Part shown: positions 56,914 through 64,000 of the stretch, one piece after another
How positions within the stretch are numbered: the stretch's first letter is position 1
How the letters are laid out: every line of letters starts with the position of its first letter
DNA from: Saprospiraceae bacterium
Lineage (GTDB): Bacteria; Bacteroidota; Bacteroidia; Chitinophagales; Saprospiraceae
Reading direction: 5' to 3'
NCBI GenBank assembly: GCA_016714085.1
Contig: JADJNW010000020.1
Coordinates: 53,384 to 117,383, forward strand
Length of the DNA: 64,000 bases
Notes under the pieces: model-generated
What the model was told of the DNA's origin: nothing
What the model saw: the letters and a program-made list of their open reading frames with translations, nothing else
Databases searched by the model: none
Translations under genes and position numbers: made by a program

Positions 56914-59181
56914 ATGCTGTTTTATAGCAATTTCAAGTACGTTTTGGCCATGGGATTTATTGCGTTACTTTCTCAAAAAATGAACGCCCAGTCATCGATC
57001 ATCCTGCTGGATGGTTGTGGTATTTCTTATTTTGATCCTCAGAACGCGAATATTAGCAATACTCCTCAGCGCGACTCGCTTATATATACTGAATATTTTA
57101 CAGAGGATAGTTTGCTTAAAGCTTTTTATGTGGATATCAATGCTTTTGGCGGTCAGCAGGTGGATCGAAGCAAAGTATTTGCCATCATGCCCGACAGCAG
57201 TAAATTATTGCTGGGCGAATTAGCATTTGGGAATTGCACAGATTGTGTCGAAGGTTTTACTTTGGTCGATAATGGCGTCAATCAAGTGCAAGGCGTAACG
57301 ACTCGCCAGGAAATGGATATGTGGATTCAAGGATTTGCGCAGCCTGCTTTTCGCTTGACGAATAATCTCCAAACCCTTCGCGGTGTGGGGCGCATCAGTG
57401 GCCGCATTCCTTTTTGTGCGATCGGCTGGCAGGTGGAATATAGCGTTTTCAATACGCCCAATAATTCTTCGACCGAATTTTCTACCCATATTCTTTGCAC
57501 CGAAGCGATTGCAAATTGCCCAATTATTACGAATGCAACATTGGATTGCCAAAAGGATAGCCTTCATTTACAAGCAATTATATCTTCAGAATGTTTTTCA
57601 AGTCAAACCAGTATTCGATGGGATAATAAAAAAGGTTTTACGTCTGATACGCGGAATCCTTCGCTACAGTTGAGTGGCAACCTGGGAATGTACTATTTAC
57701 AAGTGGAAGACGCCGGATGTATTCGGGAAGATTCGGTTTTGGTAGAAAATCCACCGTTTACGACTGCGGGCGAGGATATGGAAGTGTGCCAAGGTGAATC
57801 CGCGAAACTCACTGGAAATGGGGGCTTTGGGCATTTTTGGGAAGCACCGGATGGTACTCAGCTTCCAGATTCTATTGTGAATTTTGCTAATATATCAGCA
57901 GACCAAGCTGGTCGTTACATTTTGCACGCTTTTAATAAGGCCAATTGCGAGGACACCGATACACTGGAAGTGATTGTGCATGTGCCGCCCGACCCGGAAG
58001 TATCCTTTCAAGCGCCTTGCCTTGGCGACTCCTTGATTTTAAGTATTTTAAATGATAGCCTTTTTTCTCAAGCGACTTGGACAAATCCTCAAGGAATGTC
58101 TCTCAATCCGGCAATTCTAGGAAATTTTCAACTCGATAACGCAGGAAATTATACTTTAACGGCAACAGATACTTTTGGCTGTATGATTCAAGAAAGCGTG
58201 ACAATTAATGGCAGCGAACCGCCTGATTTACAATTTATTATCGAAGAAAGTTGCGATAGTTCTCGTGTGTTTTTCTCGCCGGAAGATTTTGATTATCAAT
58301 GGAATGATGGCTCAAATGAGAATAGTTTTTCCACGGCTGTTGGCGGCATATTTCAAGTGACCGTAACCGATCCGGCTGGTTGTTCCTCTGTAACGGAAGT
58401 AGCATTGCCCCAACCCGATGGCCCGAGTATCGAACTTGAAGTCACGCAGCCTTTCTGCCCTGGTGATCTCGGCGCTATTGAAATCATTACCGATAACCCC
58501 GATCGCCCTGTTATTTTTTCGATTGATGGTGGTCTTACTTATTCCTTTGAAAAACGATATAAAAATCTGCCTTACGGCAAATATTTGGTCATCGTGCAAG
58601 ATGATTTGGGATGTATTTCTGAGCACTCCGTGAGCATCGCAAAGCCTGATTCCATGGGCGTTTCGCTCAATATTGATTCGCTCGAAGTACGTCCTGGTGT
58701 GCCGGTGAAACTGGAAGCAAGCTCAGTTGGTGATATTCAATTATTCCAATGGTTGCCCAAAGAAATTGATTCCGGCAATGCGGTTACCGAATTTGAAGCG
58801 GTGGACAATTTAAATGTGCGTTTGATCGTGGAAGATGCCCGTGGTTGCAGGGCTTCCGATGGTTTTTTCTTGCGGATTGTGCTGGGAGATATTTATGCAC
58901 CCAATGCCTTTTCGCCCAATAACGATGGCACTAACGATCGGTTTACACTTTTCAGCGATAATGGCTCCGGTGAAATGATAGAATCCTTGCGAATCTTTGA
59001 TCGCTGGGGAACACAATTGTTTGAAACAAAGGAAGTTGCGTTGAATGACGAAAACTTAGGCTGGGATGGGAAATACCGCGATAAACCAGCAAATCCTGGA
59101 GTTTATGTTTATCAGGCGGTCGTGCGCTTTGGCAACGGTGCGCGAAAATTGTATAGTGGCGATCTAATTTTGATTCGCTAA
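56914..59181 (+). CDS. T9SS-exported protein with CHU_C domain
   Basis: 755 residues from the ATG at 56914, which gives a signal peptide (YVLAMGFIALLSQKMNAQ); upstream starts at 56833 (GTG), 56845 and 56866 would add a polar leader. The middle has Ig-like modules with ICxGE-type openers (MEVCQGESAKL, and PFTTAGEDM before it), several cysteine-bounded beta domains (TLDCQKDSLHLQAIISSECF) and acidic loops. The C-terminus is the gliding-motility CHU_C domain: IYAPNAFSPNNDGTNDRFTL, IFDRWGTQLFE, GWDGKYRDKPANPGVYVYQA. Surface-exported; probable adhesin. Ten bases after it begins another exported-protein gene, so they share a transcript. Confidence 0.87.
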   Translation: MLFYSNFKYVLAMGFIALLSQKMNAQSSIILLDGCGISYFDPQNANISNTPQRDSLIYTEYFTEDSLLKAFYVDINAFGGQQVDRSKVFAIMPDSSKLLLGELAFGNCTDCVEGFTLVDNGVNQVQGVTTRQEMDMWIQGFAQPAFRLTNNLQTLRGVGRISGRIPFCAIGWQVEYSVFNTPNNSSTEFSTHILCTEAIANCPIITNATLDCQKDSLHLQAIISSECFSSQTSIRWDNKKGFTSDTRNPSLQLSGNLGMYYLQVEDAGCIREDSVLVENPPFTTAGEDMEVCQGESAKLTGNGGFGHFWEAPDGTQLPDSIVNFANISADQAGRYILHAFNKANCEDTDTLEVIVHVPPDPEVSFQAPCLGDSLILSILNDSLFSQATWTNPQGMSLNPAILGNFQLDNAGNYTLTATDTFGCMIQESVTINGSEPPDLQFIIEESCDSSRVFFSPEDFDYQWNDGSNENSFSTAVGGIFQVTVTDPAGCSSVTEVALPQPDGPSIELEVTQPFCPGDLGAIEIITDNPDRPVIFSIDGGLTYSFEKRYKNLPYGKYLVIVQDDLGCISEHSVSIAKPDSMGVSLNIDSLEVRPGVPVKLEASSVGDIQLFQWLPKEIDSGNAVTEFEAVDNLNVRLIVEDARGCRASDGFFLRIVLGDIYAPNAFSPNNDGTNDRFTLFSDNGSGEMIESLRIFDRWGTQLFETKEVALNDENLGWDGKYRDKPANPGVYVYQAVVRFGNGARKLYSGDLILIR

Positions 59182-59191
59182 AAAACTAAAC

Positions 59192-60161
59192 ATGAAACAA
59201 TTACTTAATATATTTTTTCTTGGTATTGTGACGGTTACTTTGTCGCTCAAAATTTTGAGGCGGGCGTAGAGACTTATTTTGGTGTGGCGCATACTTCTTT
59301 CAAAGGAAGCTTGCCGGAAATTGTAGGTTTTTCTGAATTGGAAATCACCGAGGATGATGTGAATGAAGCGTTCGCCAAATTTAATTTGGAAGGGCCGCAA
59401 TGGTTGAAAAAACTATTTTATGATGCTCGTATTGAAGTGAAAGGAGATATTTCCAGAAAATTGACTCGAAATGTAAAAACGGTACGGTTTTTTGCGCGCT
59501 ATCGCTTTATTGGTGGGAGTTTCACGATTTCTGATCCTCGATTGGCTACGCCGGAGGAATCCAAAAAACTGAAAAATCAATGGAAATCGGTACGCCTGGC
59601 TTTAGCCGGAAACGCCGAAGAACTCACGGAACACTTGGCTCTAATGGCACTTGCTGACGAAACCCGTGTAAAACCTTTTTTCAACAAGCGCTATGATATA
59701 GAAATTTTTTTAGATGCGAAGAGACTTTTGCTGCAAGATGCCGTCTTAATGGAGTGGGGAGGAATAGCTCGATTGGCTTGAATTTAGTGGGCGGAATGCG
59801 TTTTACTGCTGATCCCTCGCCTGTGGTGGATTTAGGGAATGTTTTGTTCATAAGCGAAAAATTAGACGAACTGATGGAAGGCGGTATTTTGAATCCAGTG
59901 GAAAACACCACTGATAAAATCGCTGTGGCGTTGCAAAATGTGGTATTCGGTAAATTCCGCGATCCGCGCTCTGTACCTTCCTTGGGTTGGTTCGCTCGCG
60001 GTGAACTGCCAATCAATTTTGGTGGCGGCTTTTCTGTACTTGCAGGTGCGGAGTTGAGCATTCAAAAACATACTTCGATCAAAGGCACGCAGCCGATGTA
60101 TTCGACTTACGGCTACTTGGGCGTAAAATGGGGATTTTTGAGTGGGAAAGGGAGGAATTGA
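59192..60161 (+). CDS. Exported probable outer-membrane protein, two frameshifts
   Basis: 323 residues after repair. The ATG at 59192 gives a signal peptide (LLNIFFLGIVTVTLSAQ). One base is missing near 59243 (AQNFEAGVETYFGVAHTSF after repair) and one near 59755 (a G4 run that should be G5; MEWGRNSSIGLNLVGGMRF after repair). Alternating strands ending GYLGVKWGFLSGKGRN suggest a beta-barrel. It lies 10 bases after the CHU_C protein gene, in the place where a PorP/SprF-type outer-membrane protein is usually found, but its sequence does not match that family obviously. Confidence 0.75.
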
Positions 60162-60276
60162 GACTTTGAGACTGGGGGACCAAGAGATTTGGTTATGATA
60201 TCGTAATGTAATAAAATTCGGATTTTATTTAGCAATAGGCATAATAAAACATAATTTTTTAACCTTAACAGGGCGC

Positions 60277-61206
60277 ATGATGAAACTACATTTACTTACT
60301 TTAATCTTTTTATTTACTCTACCAGTGTTTGTTTGGGGACAATCCAGAGGAGACACGTATTTATTGAGTTTGAACGACGCGCAATTAGATATTGGATTAA
60401 AAACAGTTACGGTTTTTGCATTGGACGACAGGGCTACGCTTCACTCCAATCCGCACTTCCAGGCGATGTGGAACTTGATTCAGTTGGGTTCTTCTATTGA
60501 AGCCTTATTACATGGTACATCAGAACCACTAAATGATTTGAATCTTGGCAAGAAATACGGACAAAATGGTTATAATAAAACGGTGATTCAGTTTTTTATG
60601 CGCTATGGTTTCGGCGAGTCGTCTGATGTTGCTTTACAGCAGCATTTTATAGAATTGGGCATCAGTCCCGGCTATTTCAAAGAAGGCAACAAAGGAATGC
60701 ACTTGCACCTGGAATATCAGATGAACCTACTCAAAACCCAATACGGCGCTGGCGGCGGTAGCCTTGCTCGTACGTTTGACCATGAATTCTATATTGGAGG
60801 TCGTCTTGGATTTGACTGGAGCTTCGGTCGCTCAGAAGGGGAGACGGGTTTTTTCGCTCATTTGAATGATGAAATCCAGCGCATCGCGGATGAAAATGAA
60901 TTTACTGCTTCACAACTCATTCGTTTACAGGAACTTGCAGAGAGTAGTAAAGTGCTCCTACCCGAAGATGTAGGCGGTAGAGCTTTGCATATCGGGCCAA
61001 TCGTTGGTGGGCGTCTTTCCAAAAAAGTGCTCAAGCATGGGCAACTATTTTTAAATGGAACAGGATTCTATGATTTAATGGATTTATCGCATCAGGGTGG
61101 AGCGAAAGAAAACAAACGCAGCCAGCACCAGGTGAATATTTCATTGGGACTTCAACTCACTATTGGTGGCGATGGCAATGGTCTGGTGGCGAAAGGATTT
61201 TTTTAG
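60277..61206 (+). CDS. Exported protein of unknown function, probable outer membrane
   Basis: 309 residues; start ATG at 60277 or 60280. Signal peptide (LLTLIFLFTLPVFVWGQ) then LLSLNDAQLDIGLKTVTVFA and alternating strands with glycine turns (HLHLEYQMNLLKTQYGAGGG, FYIGGRLGFDWSFGRSEGE), ending HQVNISLGLQLTIGGDGN, as in an eight- to ten-stranded barrel. No conserved family recognised. It follows the gene at 59192 by 115 bases, a gap with reiterated GAGACT words, so co-transcription is not certain. Confidence 0.7.
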   Translation: MMKLHLLTLIFLFTLPVFVWGQSRGDTYLLSLNDAQLDIGLKTVTVFALDDRATLHSNPHFQAMWNLIQLGSSIEALLHGTSEPLNDLNLGKKYGQNGYNKTVIQFFMRYGFGESSDVALQQHFIELGISPGYFKEGNKGMHLHLEYQMNLLKTQYGAGGGSLARTFDHEFYIGGRLGFDWSFGRSEGETGFFAHLNDEIQRIADENEFTASQLIRLQELAESSKVLLPEDVGGRALHIGPIVGGRLSKKVLKHGQLFLNGTGFYDLMDLSHQGGAKENKRSQHQVNISLGLQLTIGGDGNGLVAKGFF

Positions 61207-61241
61207 GAAGTCGGAAATGGGACTTGTCAAAATGGAAGATC

Positions 61242-61270
61242 TTGATTGCAAAGGAATATTTTTACTTTTG
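61242..61270 (+). promoter_or_regulatory. Promoter of coaD
   Basis: TTG at 61242-61244 as -33, an 18-base spacer and TACTTTTG at 61263-61270 as -7; the predicted start point near 61277 leaves a 20-base leader to the ATG at 61297. It excludes the longer open frame starting at 61246. Confidence 0.55.
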
Positions 61271-61296
61271 CAACCGAACCCAAATCGTACGCCCTG

Positions 61297-61782
61297 ATGA
61301 CACCCAAAATTGCTGTATTCCCCGGTTCTTTCGACCCCATCACCATTGGTCATGTAGAAATTGTGAAAAGAGCATTGCCCTTGTTTGATCAGATATACGT
61401 GGCGATTGGTGTCAATTCCCAGAAAAAATACTTGTTTAGCCTGGAGCAACGCATTGAATGGCTCAAAACGGTTTTTGGCAAAGAACCGAAGGTGATTGTT
61501 GATCATTTTGAAAACCTTACTGCCCATTATTGCCTGCGTATTGGTGCGAAGTACTTGATCCGGGGCTTGCGCAATGCTTCTGATTTTGATTATGAAAAAA
61601 CCATTTCTCAGTTGAACAGCATTGTTGGAAACGGCATCGACACAATTTTTTTGATCAGCGAACCAGGCTATTCGCATATCAGTTCTACCATTGTAAGAGA
61701 AATCATCATCGGCGGTGGAGATGCAACACCTTTCCTGCCTGCCGAAGTAAAAATCGAAATCCTCAAAGGATTCCCCCGATAA
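61297..61782 (+). CDS. coaD: Pantetheine-phosphate adenylyltransferase
   Basis: Fourth step of coenzyme A synthesis: ATP plus 4'-phosphopantetheine to dephospho-CoA; cytoplasmic hexamer. Nucleotidyltransferase motif AVFPGSFDPITIGHVEIV near the N-terminus, YLIRGLRNASDFDYE in the middle, and YSHISSTIVREI with the ISSTxxR ATP motif near the end. 161 residues is normal. The ATG at 61297 fits both the family and the promoter. It is transcribed towards the HAD gene, 54 bases on. Confidence 0.95.
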   Translation: MTPKIAVFPGSFDPITIGHVEIVKRALPLFDQIYVAIGVNSQKKYLFSLEQRIEWLKTVFGKEPKVIVDHFENLTAHYCLRIGAKYLIRGLRNASDFDYEKTISQLNSIVGNGIDTIFLISEPGYSHISSTIVREIIIGGGDATPFLPAEVKIEILKGFPR

Positions 61783-61833
61783 CCCAATTCCACCAATTCC
61801 CCGATTAACCAATCACACCAATTAACCCTTCAT
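61783..61833. repeat. Reiterated-word spacer after coaD
   Basis: Five degenerate copies of CCAATTCCACC/ACCAATCAC/ACCAATTAACC words begin at the coaD stop codon and fill the gap. Confidence 0.6.
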
Positions 61834-61836
61834 ACC

Positions 61837-62535
61837 ATGCGCTACCACTGGCTTTTATTTGATGCCGATAATACCTTGTTTGATTTTGATCGAACGATGG
61901 AAGTTGCGCTGGAAACCGCTATGAAAAATGCAGATTTACCTTTTGAACATTCGTTTCACGAAATCTACCAAAAGATCAACCTTCAATGCTGGCGCGACTT
62001 TGAAGAAGGAAAAATCAGCAAAGCAGCACTTCGCACGCTAAGATTCGAGCTATTTTTCGAGGCTGTTGAAATCAACTATTTACCCGAAGCATTTGAAGTA
62101 AATTATCTCCACCATTTATCACAAGGCGCTTTTCTAATAGAAGACGCTCAAAACTTACTGCAAGAACTGCACGGAACATTTCGCTTAGGACTGGTCACCA
62201 ATGGCTTGCGCGAAGTACAACGCCCACGCCTTGCCAAATCCGGCTTGCAGCACTTCTTTGATGTGGTAGTCGTGTCGGATGAAATTGGTCATGCCAAGCC
62301 CCATGCAGCATTCTTTGATTATGCTTTTCAGCAGATGAAACACACTCGCAAGCACGAAGTGATGATGATCGGTGACAGCCTGAACGCCGACATCAAAGGC
62401 GGCGCAGACTATGGACTCGATACCTGCTGGTACAATCCGCAAGAATTAGAGAATGATCTCAACGTGCAGCCAACCTATCAAATCAAAGAATTAATGGCTT
62501 TAAAAGATGTATTAGATGGCAATAAGATTTCGTAA
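61837..62535 (+). CDS. YjjG-type HAD family nucleotidase
   Basis: 232 residues. HAD motif I LLFDADNTLFDFDRTM with both aspartates, motif II GLVTNGLREVQRPR, motif III lysine in IGHAKPHAAFF and motif IV MIGDSLNADIKGG. The pattern 'DADNTLFDF' and overall length match YjjG/YfnB, a phosphatase of non-canonical and pyrimidine nucleoside monophosphates that cleans the nucleotide pool. Its stop codon lies inside a hairpin (62526-62556). Confidence 0.9.
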   Translation: MRYHWLLFDADNTLFDFDRTMEVALETAMKNADLPFEHSFHEIYQKINLQCWRDFEEGKISKAALRTLRFELFFEAVEINYLPEAFEVNYLHHLSQGAFLIEDAQNLLQELHGTFRLGLVTNGLREVQRPRLAKSGLQHFFDVVVVSDEIGHAKPHAAFFDYAFQQMKHTRKHEVMMIGDSLNADIKGGADYGLDTCWYNPQELENDLNVQPTYQIKELMALKDVLDGNKIS

Positions 62536-62556
62536 ATCTACACGATTTGCGAAATC
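62526..62556. terminator. Hairpin containing the stop codon of the HAD gene
   Basis: GATTTCGTAAATC (62526-62538) pairs with GATTTGCGAAATC (62544-62556), 12 of 13 positions, loop of five. The stop codon (62533-62535) is in the first arm. It is followed by CCCATCTCC/CCCAAATC words to the end of the convergent gene at 62605. Confidence 0.6.
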
Positions 62557-62604
62557 TCAACATCATCACCCCCATCTCCAAGTCCCAAATCTCCCCATCC
62601 CAAA

Positions 62605-63737
62605 TCACTTCCCAACAACCAATTGCTTCGAAACCAAAACGATACCTTTATTGTCCAATAAGCTATACCAATATGTACCTGCCCCGAACTTAGAGACATC
62701 CACCTCCGTTTCAAATTGCATTCCGGGCATTTGATAAGTTTCGCTCAAGACCTCCATACCAAGCACATTATACATTCTGAGCATATACTGCCCCGATTTC
62801 ATATTGCTAAAGCGCAGTTGCACTTTCCCCTTCGCCGGATTCGGAAAAGCCGACACCTGTGGATTATCTGATTCCAATTCGGTCACATCGGTCGTCAGCG
62901 CGTTCGATTTATATTGCACAAGCACAGCACTTGATTGCTCATTATTGAGCGTTACAATCGCAATAGGCTCTTTGGAAGTATTATTATAAAAATTATAAGT
63001 AACCGTCGTATCCACGCCTAAAGTAGTCAGCCCTAAAGACTGAATCGCCACATCTGTAATATCCAGCCAGCCCAGCGGCGGTATCTTCGCATCCAATCTG
63101 GTTTCCCGATACCTCGTTCGCTTCTCGCGCAAAACCGGATACGTGCCACCGGGAATCGTCACATTGCCCCAGGCATCTACCACATCGAAGCGATTGATGG
63201 CAATTCTAATCCTTACGGAATCGGGCCTGACGGGGAGTTGATTAACAATCGCAACCGGTAAATCTGACACGGAAGCAGGCAATAAAAGCCCCGAGGATAT
63301 TTGATTAATATCAAAAAATTGATCGGTGCGCGCTTTTCTACAATAGGTGGGTTATACGATGCAGCTACATTGAAGCCAATCCCAATAGGGTCAGCGCCGT
63401 AGTAGCCCAGGAACGCCACCGCCTGATTCGTAACACTCAGATAATTTTCAAGATTATTATTGACATACAATAAAGTAGCCCCCGGAAAAGCCACGCTGGC
63501 AGTACCCGTAGCAGGACTCTTGAAAATCAATTGCTGCGCAAAATCCGCCGTCAAACTACTGTAATCCCAGCTTTGGTTGCCGCCCGGAGGCGTAAAAGCA
63601 AGAATATTCGGACTCGTATAAAAAGCAAAATGAAGCGTATCGCCTAATACAGGAAAAGTAGCATTGGTGATCGTGATTTGAGCGTTGACCTGCGTGCCGA
63701 GCATCACAAGCATCAACAAGACATAAAGTTTTGACAT
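62605..63737 (-). CDS. Secreted protein with T9SS type A sorting domain, one frameshift
   Basis: 377 residues after repair. Signal peptide (KLYVLLMLVMLGTQVNAQ), a central beta region (FTPPGGNQSWDYSSLTADF, VTIPGGTYPVLREKRTR) and the Por secretion tail (VSAFPNPAKGKVQLRFSN, YMLRMYNVLGMEVL, LDNKGIVLVSKQLVVGK) that directs export and surface anchoring through the type IX system. The frame breaks in the A6 run at 63313-63318: one more base gives NFFDINQISSGLLLPASV. Function of the passenger is unknown. Confidence 0.85.
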
Positions 63738-63848
63738 AGTATGGATAGTGTTTGTGGTTTAAAGGATTATTGAAAGCATTCTTATACAAAGCTAATACTT
63801 TGCGGAGATTTCCAATTAAAAATGTTGAGGGGTTAGTATTGGGTAGGC

Positions 63849-63880
63849 TTGGTCATAAAACAAAGAAATAATTACCTTTG
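63849..63880 (+). promoter_or_regulatory. Promoter of the YgiT-type gene
   Basis: TTG at 63849-63851, a 21-base spacer and TACCTTTG at 63873-63880. The ATG at 63888 is only eight bases further, so the message would be nearly leaderless. Confidence 0.45.
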
Positions 63881-63887
63881 GTTAATT

Positions 63888-64000
63888 ATGAAAATGAATT
63901 GTACTATTTGCAAAATCAGTGAAACAAAATCCGGCAAAACTACAATCTTATTAGAGCGTGGCGAGTCCATTATTATCATTAAAGATGTACCGGCTCATAT
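63888..64000 (+). CDS. YgiT/MqsA-type zinc-finger antitoxin, 5' part
   Basis: 37 residues before the window ends. MNCTICKISETKSGKTTILL, then RGESIIIIKDVPAH fit the N-terminal zinc-finger domain of YgiT-type proteins ('CxxC' at the start, 'G.TT..L.R....I..K.VPA', followed in the family by a second CxxC that is not in the window). Such proteins are antitoxins or regulators of type II toxin-antitoxin pairs; the toxin gene would have to lie to the right, because none precedes it here. The start is 63888 or 63894. Confidence 0.7.
   Translation, partial: MKMNCTICKISETKSGKTTILLERGESIIIIKDVPAH

Noticed and set aside
1..64000. tRNA, rRNA, insertion sequences, prophage
   Set aside because: No tRNA T-loop motif, rRNA-like stretch, transposase, integrase or phage structural gene was noticed on either strand; a tRNA scan would be the decisive test.

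Overview
This window comes from a member of the Bacteroidota, most likely of the Saprospiria type. The evidence is two very large secreted proteins with the gliding-motility/CHU_C C-terminal domain of the type IX secretion system (T9SS), a third protein with a short T9SS sorting tail, a SusC/SusD outer-membrane pair, an OmpA protein with thrombospondin type 3 repeats, tandem CotH proteins, a Reg_prop/Y_Y_Y sensor kinase, and promoters of the Bacteroidota type (TAnnTTTG near -7). No rRNA, tRNA, CRISPR array, insertion sequence, integrase or prophage gene was seen.

Layout. 1-4.3 kb: the 5' part of chorismate synthase (minus strand), then an aminotransferase, an exported M20 amidohydrolase and a glycerophosphodiester phosphodiesterase. 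4.6-8.6 kb: a two-component system (minus). 8.9-15 kb: FabH, a small exported protein, type II NADH dehydrogenase, folK with a deoxynucleoside kinase, and a TetR regulator with its operators next to an alpha/beta hydrolase. 15.2-20.2 kb: a 1653-residue T9SS substrate with PKD/Ig-like repeats. 20.2-24.7 kb: methyltransferase, oligopeptidase B-like lipoprotein, acetyltransferase and a secreted unknown. 24.9-27.9 kb: a gene run of an orphan nicotinate phosphoribosyltransferase-like N-domain, an NrtR-type NUDIX regulator, a WG-repeat lipoprotein and purE. 28-31.5 kb: OmpA/TSP3 protein, then a membrane-anchored PspA-like coiled-coil protein with a coiled-coil partner. 31.5-37.7 kb: SbcC, SbcD, a YheT-type hydrolase and a YcxB-like protein. 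37.7-42 kb: two CotH paralogues, a small membrane protein and a single-domain asparaginase. 42.2-48.4 kb: acyl-CoA carboxylase beta subunit, methyltransferase, a GT-C-like membrane protein fused to TPRs and aspartate aminotransferase. 48.4-56.2 kb: glucosaminidase-like enzyme, SusD, SusC and a large cysteine-containing secreted unknown. 56.9-64 kb: a second CHU_C protein with two exported unknowns, coaD, a YjjG-like HAD phosphatase, a T9SS-sorted protein and the start of a YgiT/MqsA-type zinc-finger antitoxin.

Two features run through the whole window. First, 13 single-base frameshifts break 11 genes, including core genes such as aroC and fabH. Many lie in short homopolymers and all are repaired by adding or removing one base, so I read them as sequence errors and annotate the genes as repaired units. 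Second, many spacers consist of a short word, different at each place, repeated several times or arranged as a long inverted repeat. They usually sit against, or overlap, the stop codon of a gene.

The best candidates for undescribed biology are the orphan NAPRT-like N-domain beside NrtR (24.9-26.2 kb), the transmembrane PspA-like protein with its partner (29.8-31.5 kb), and the reiterated-word 3' spacers.
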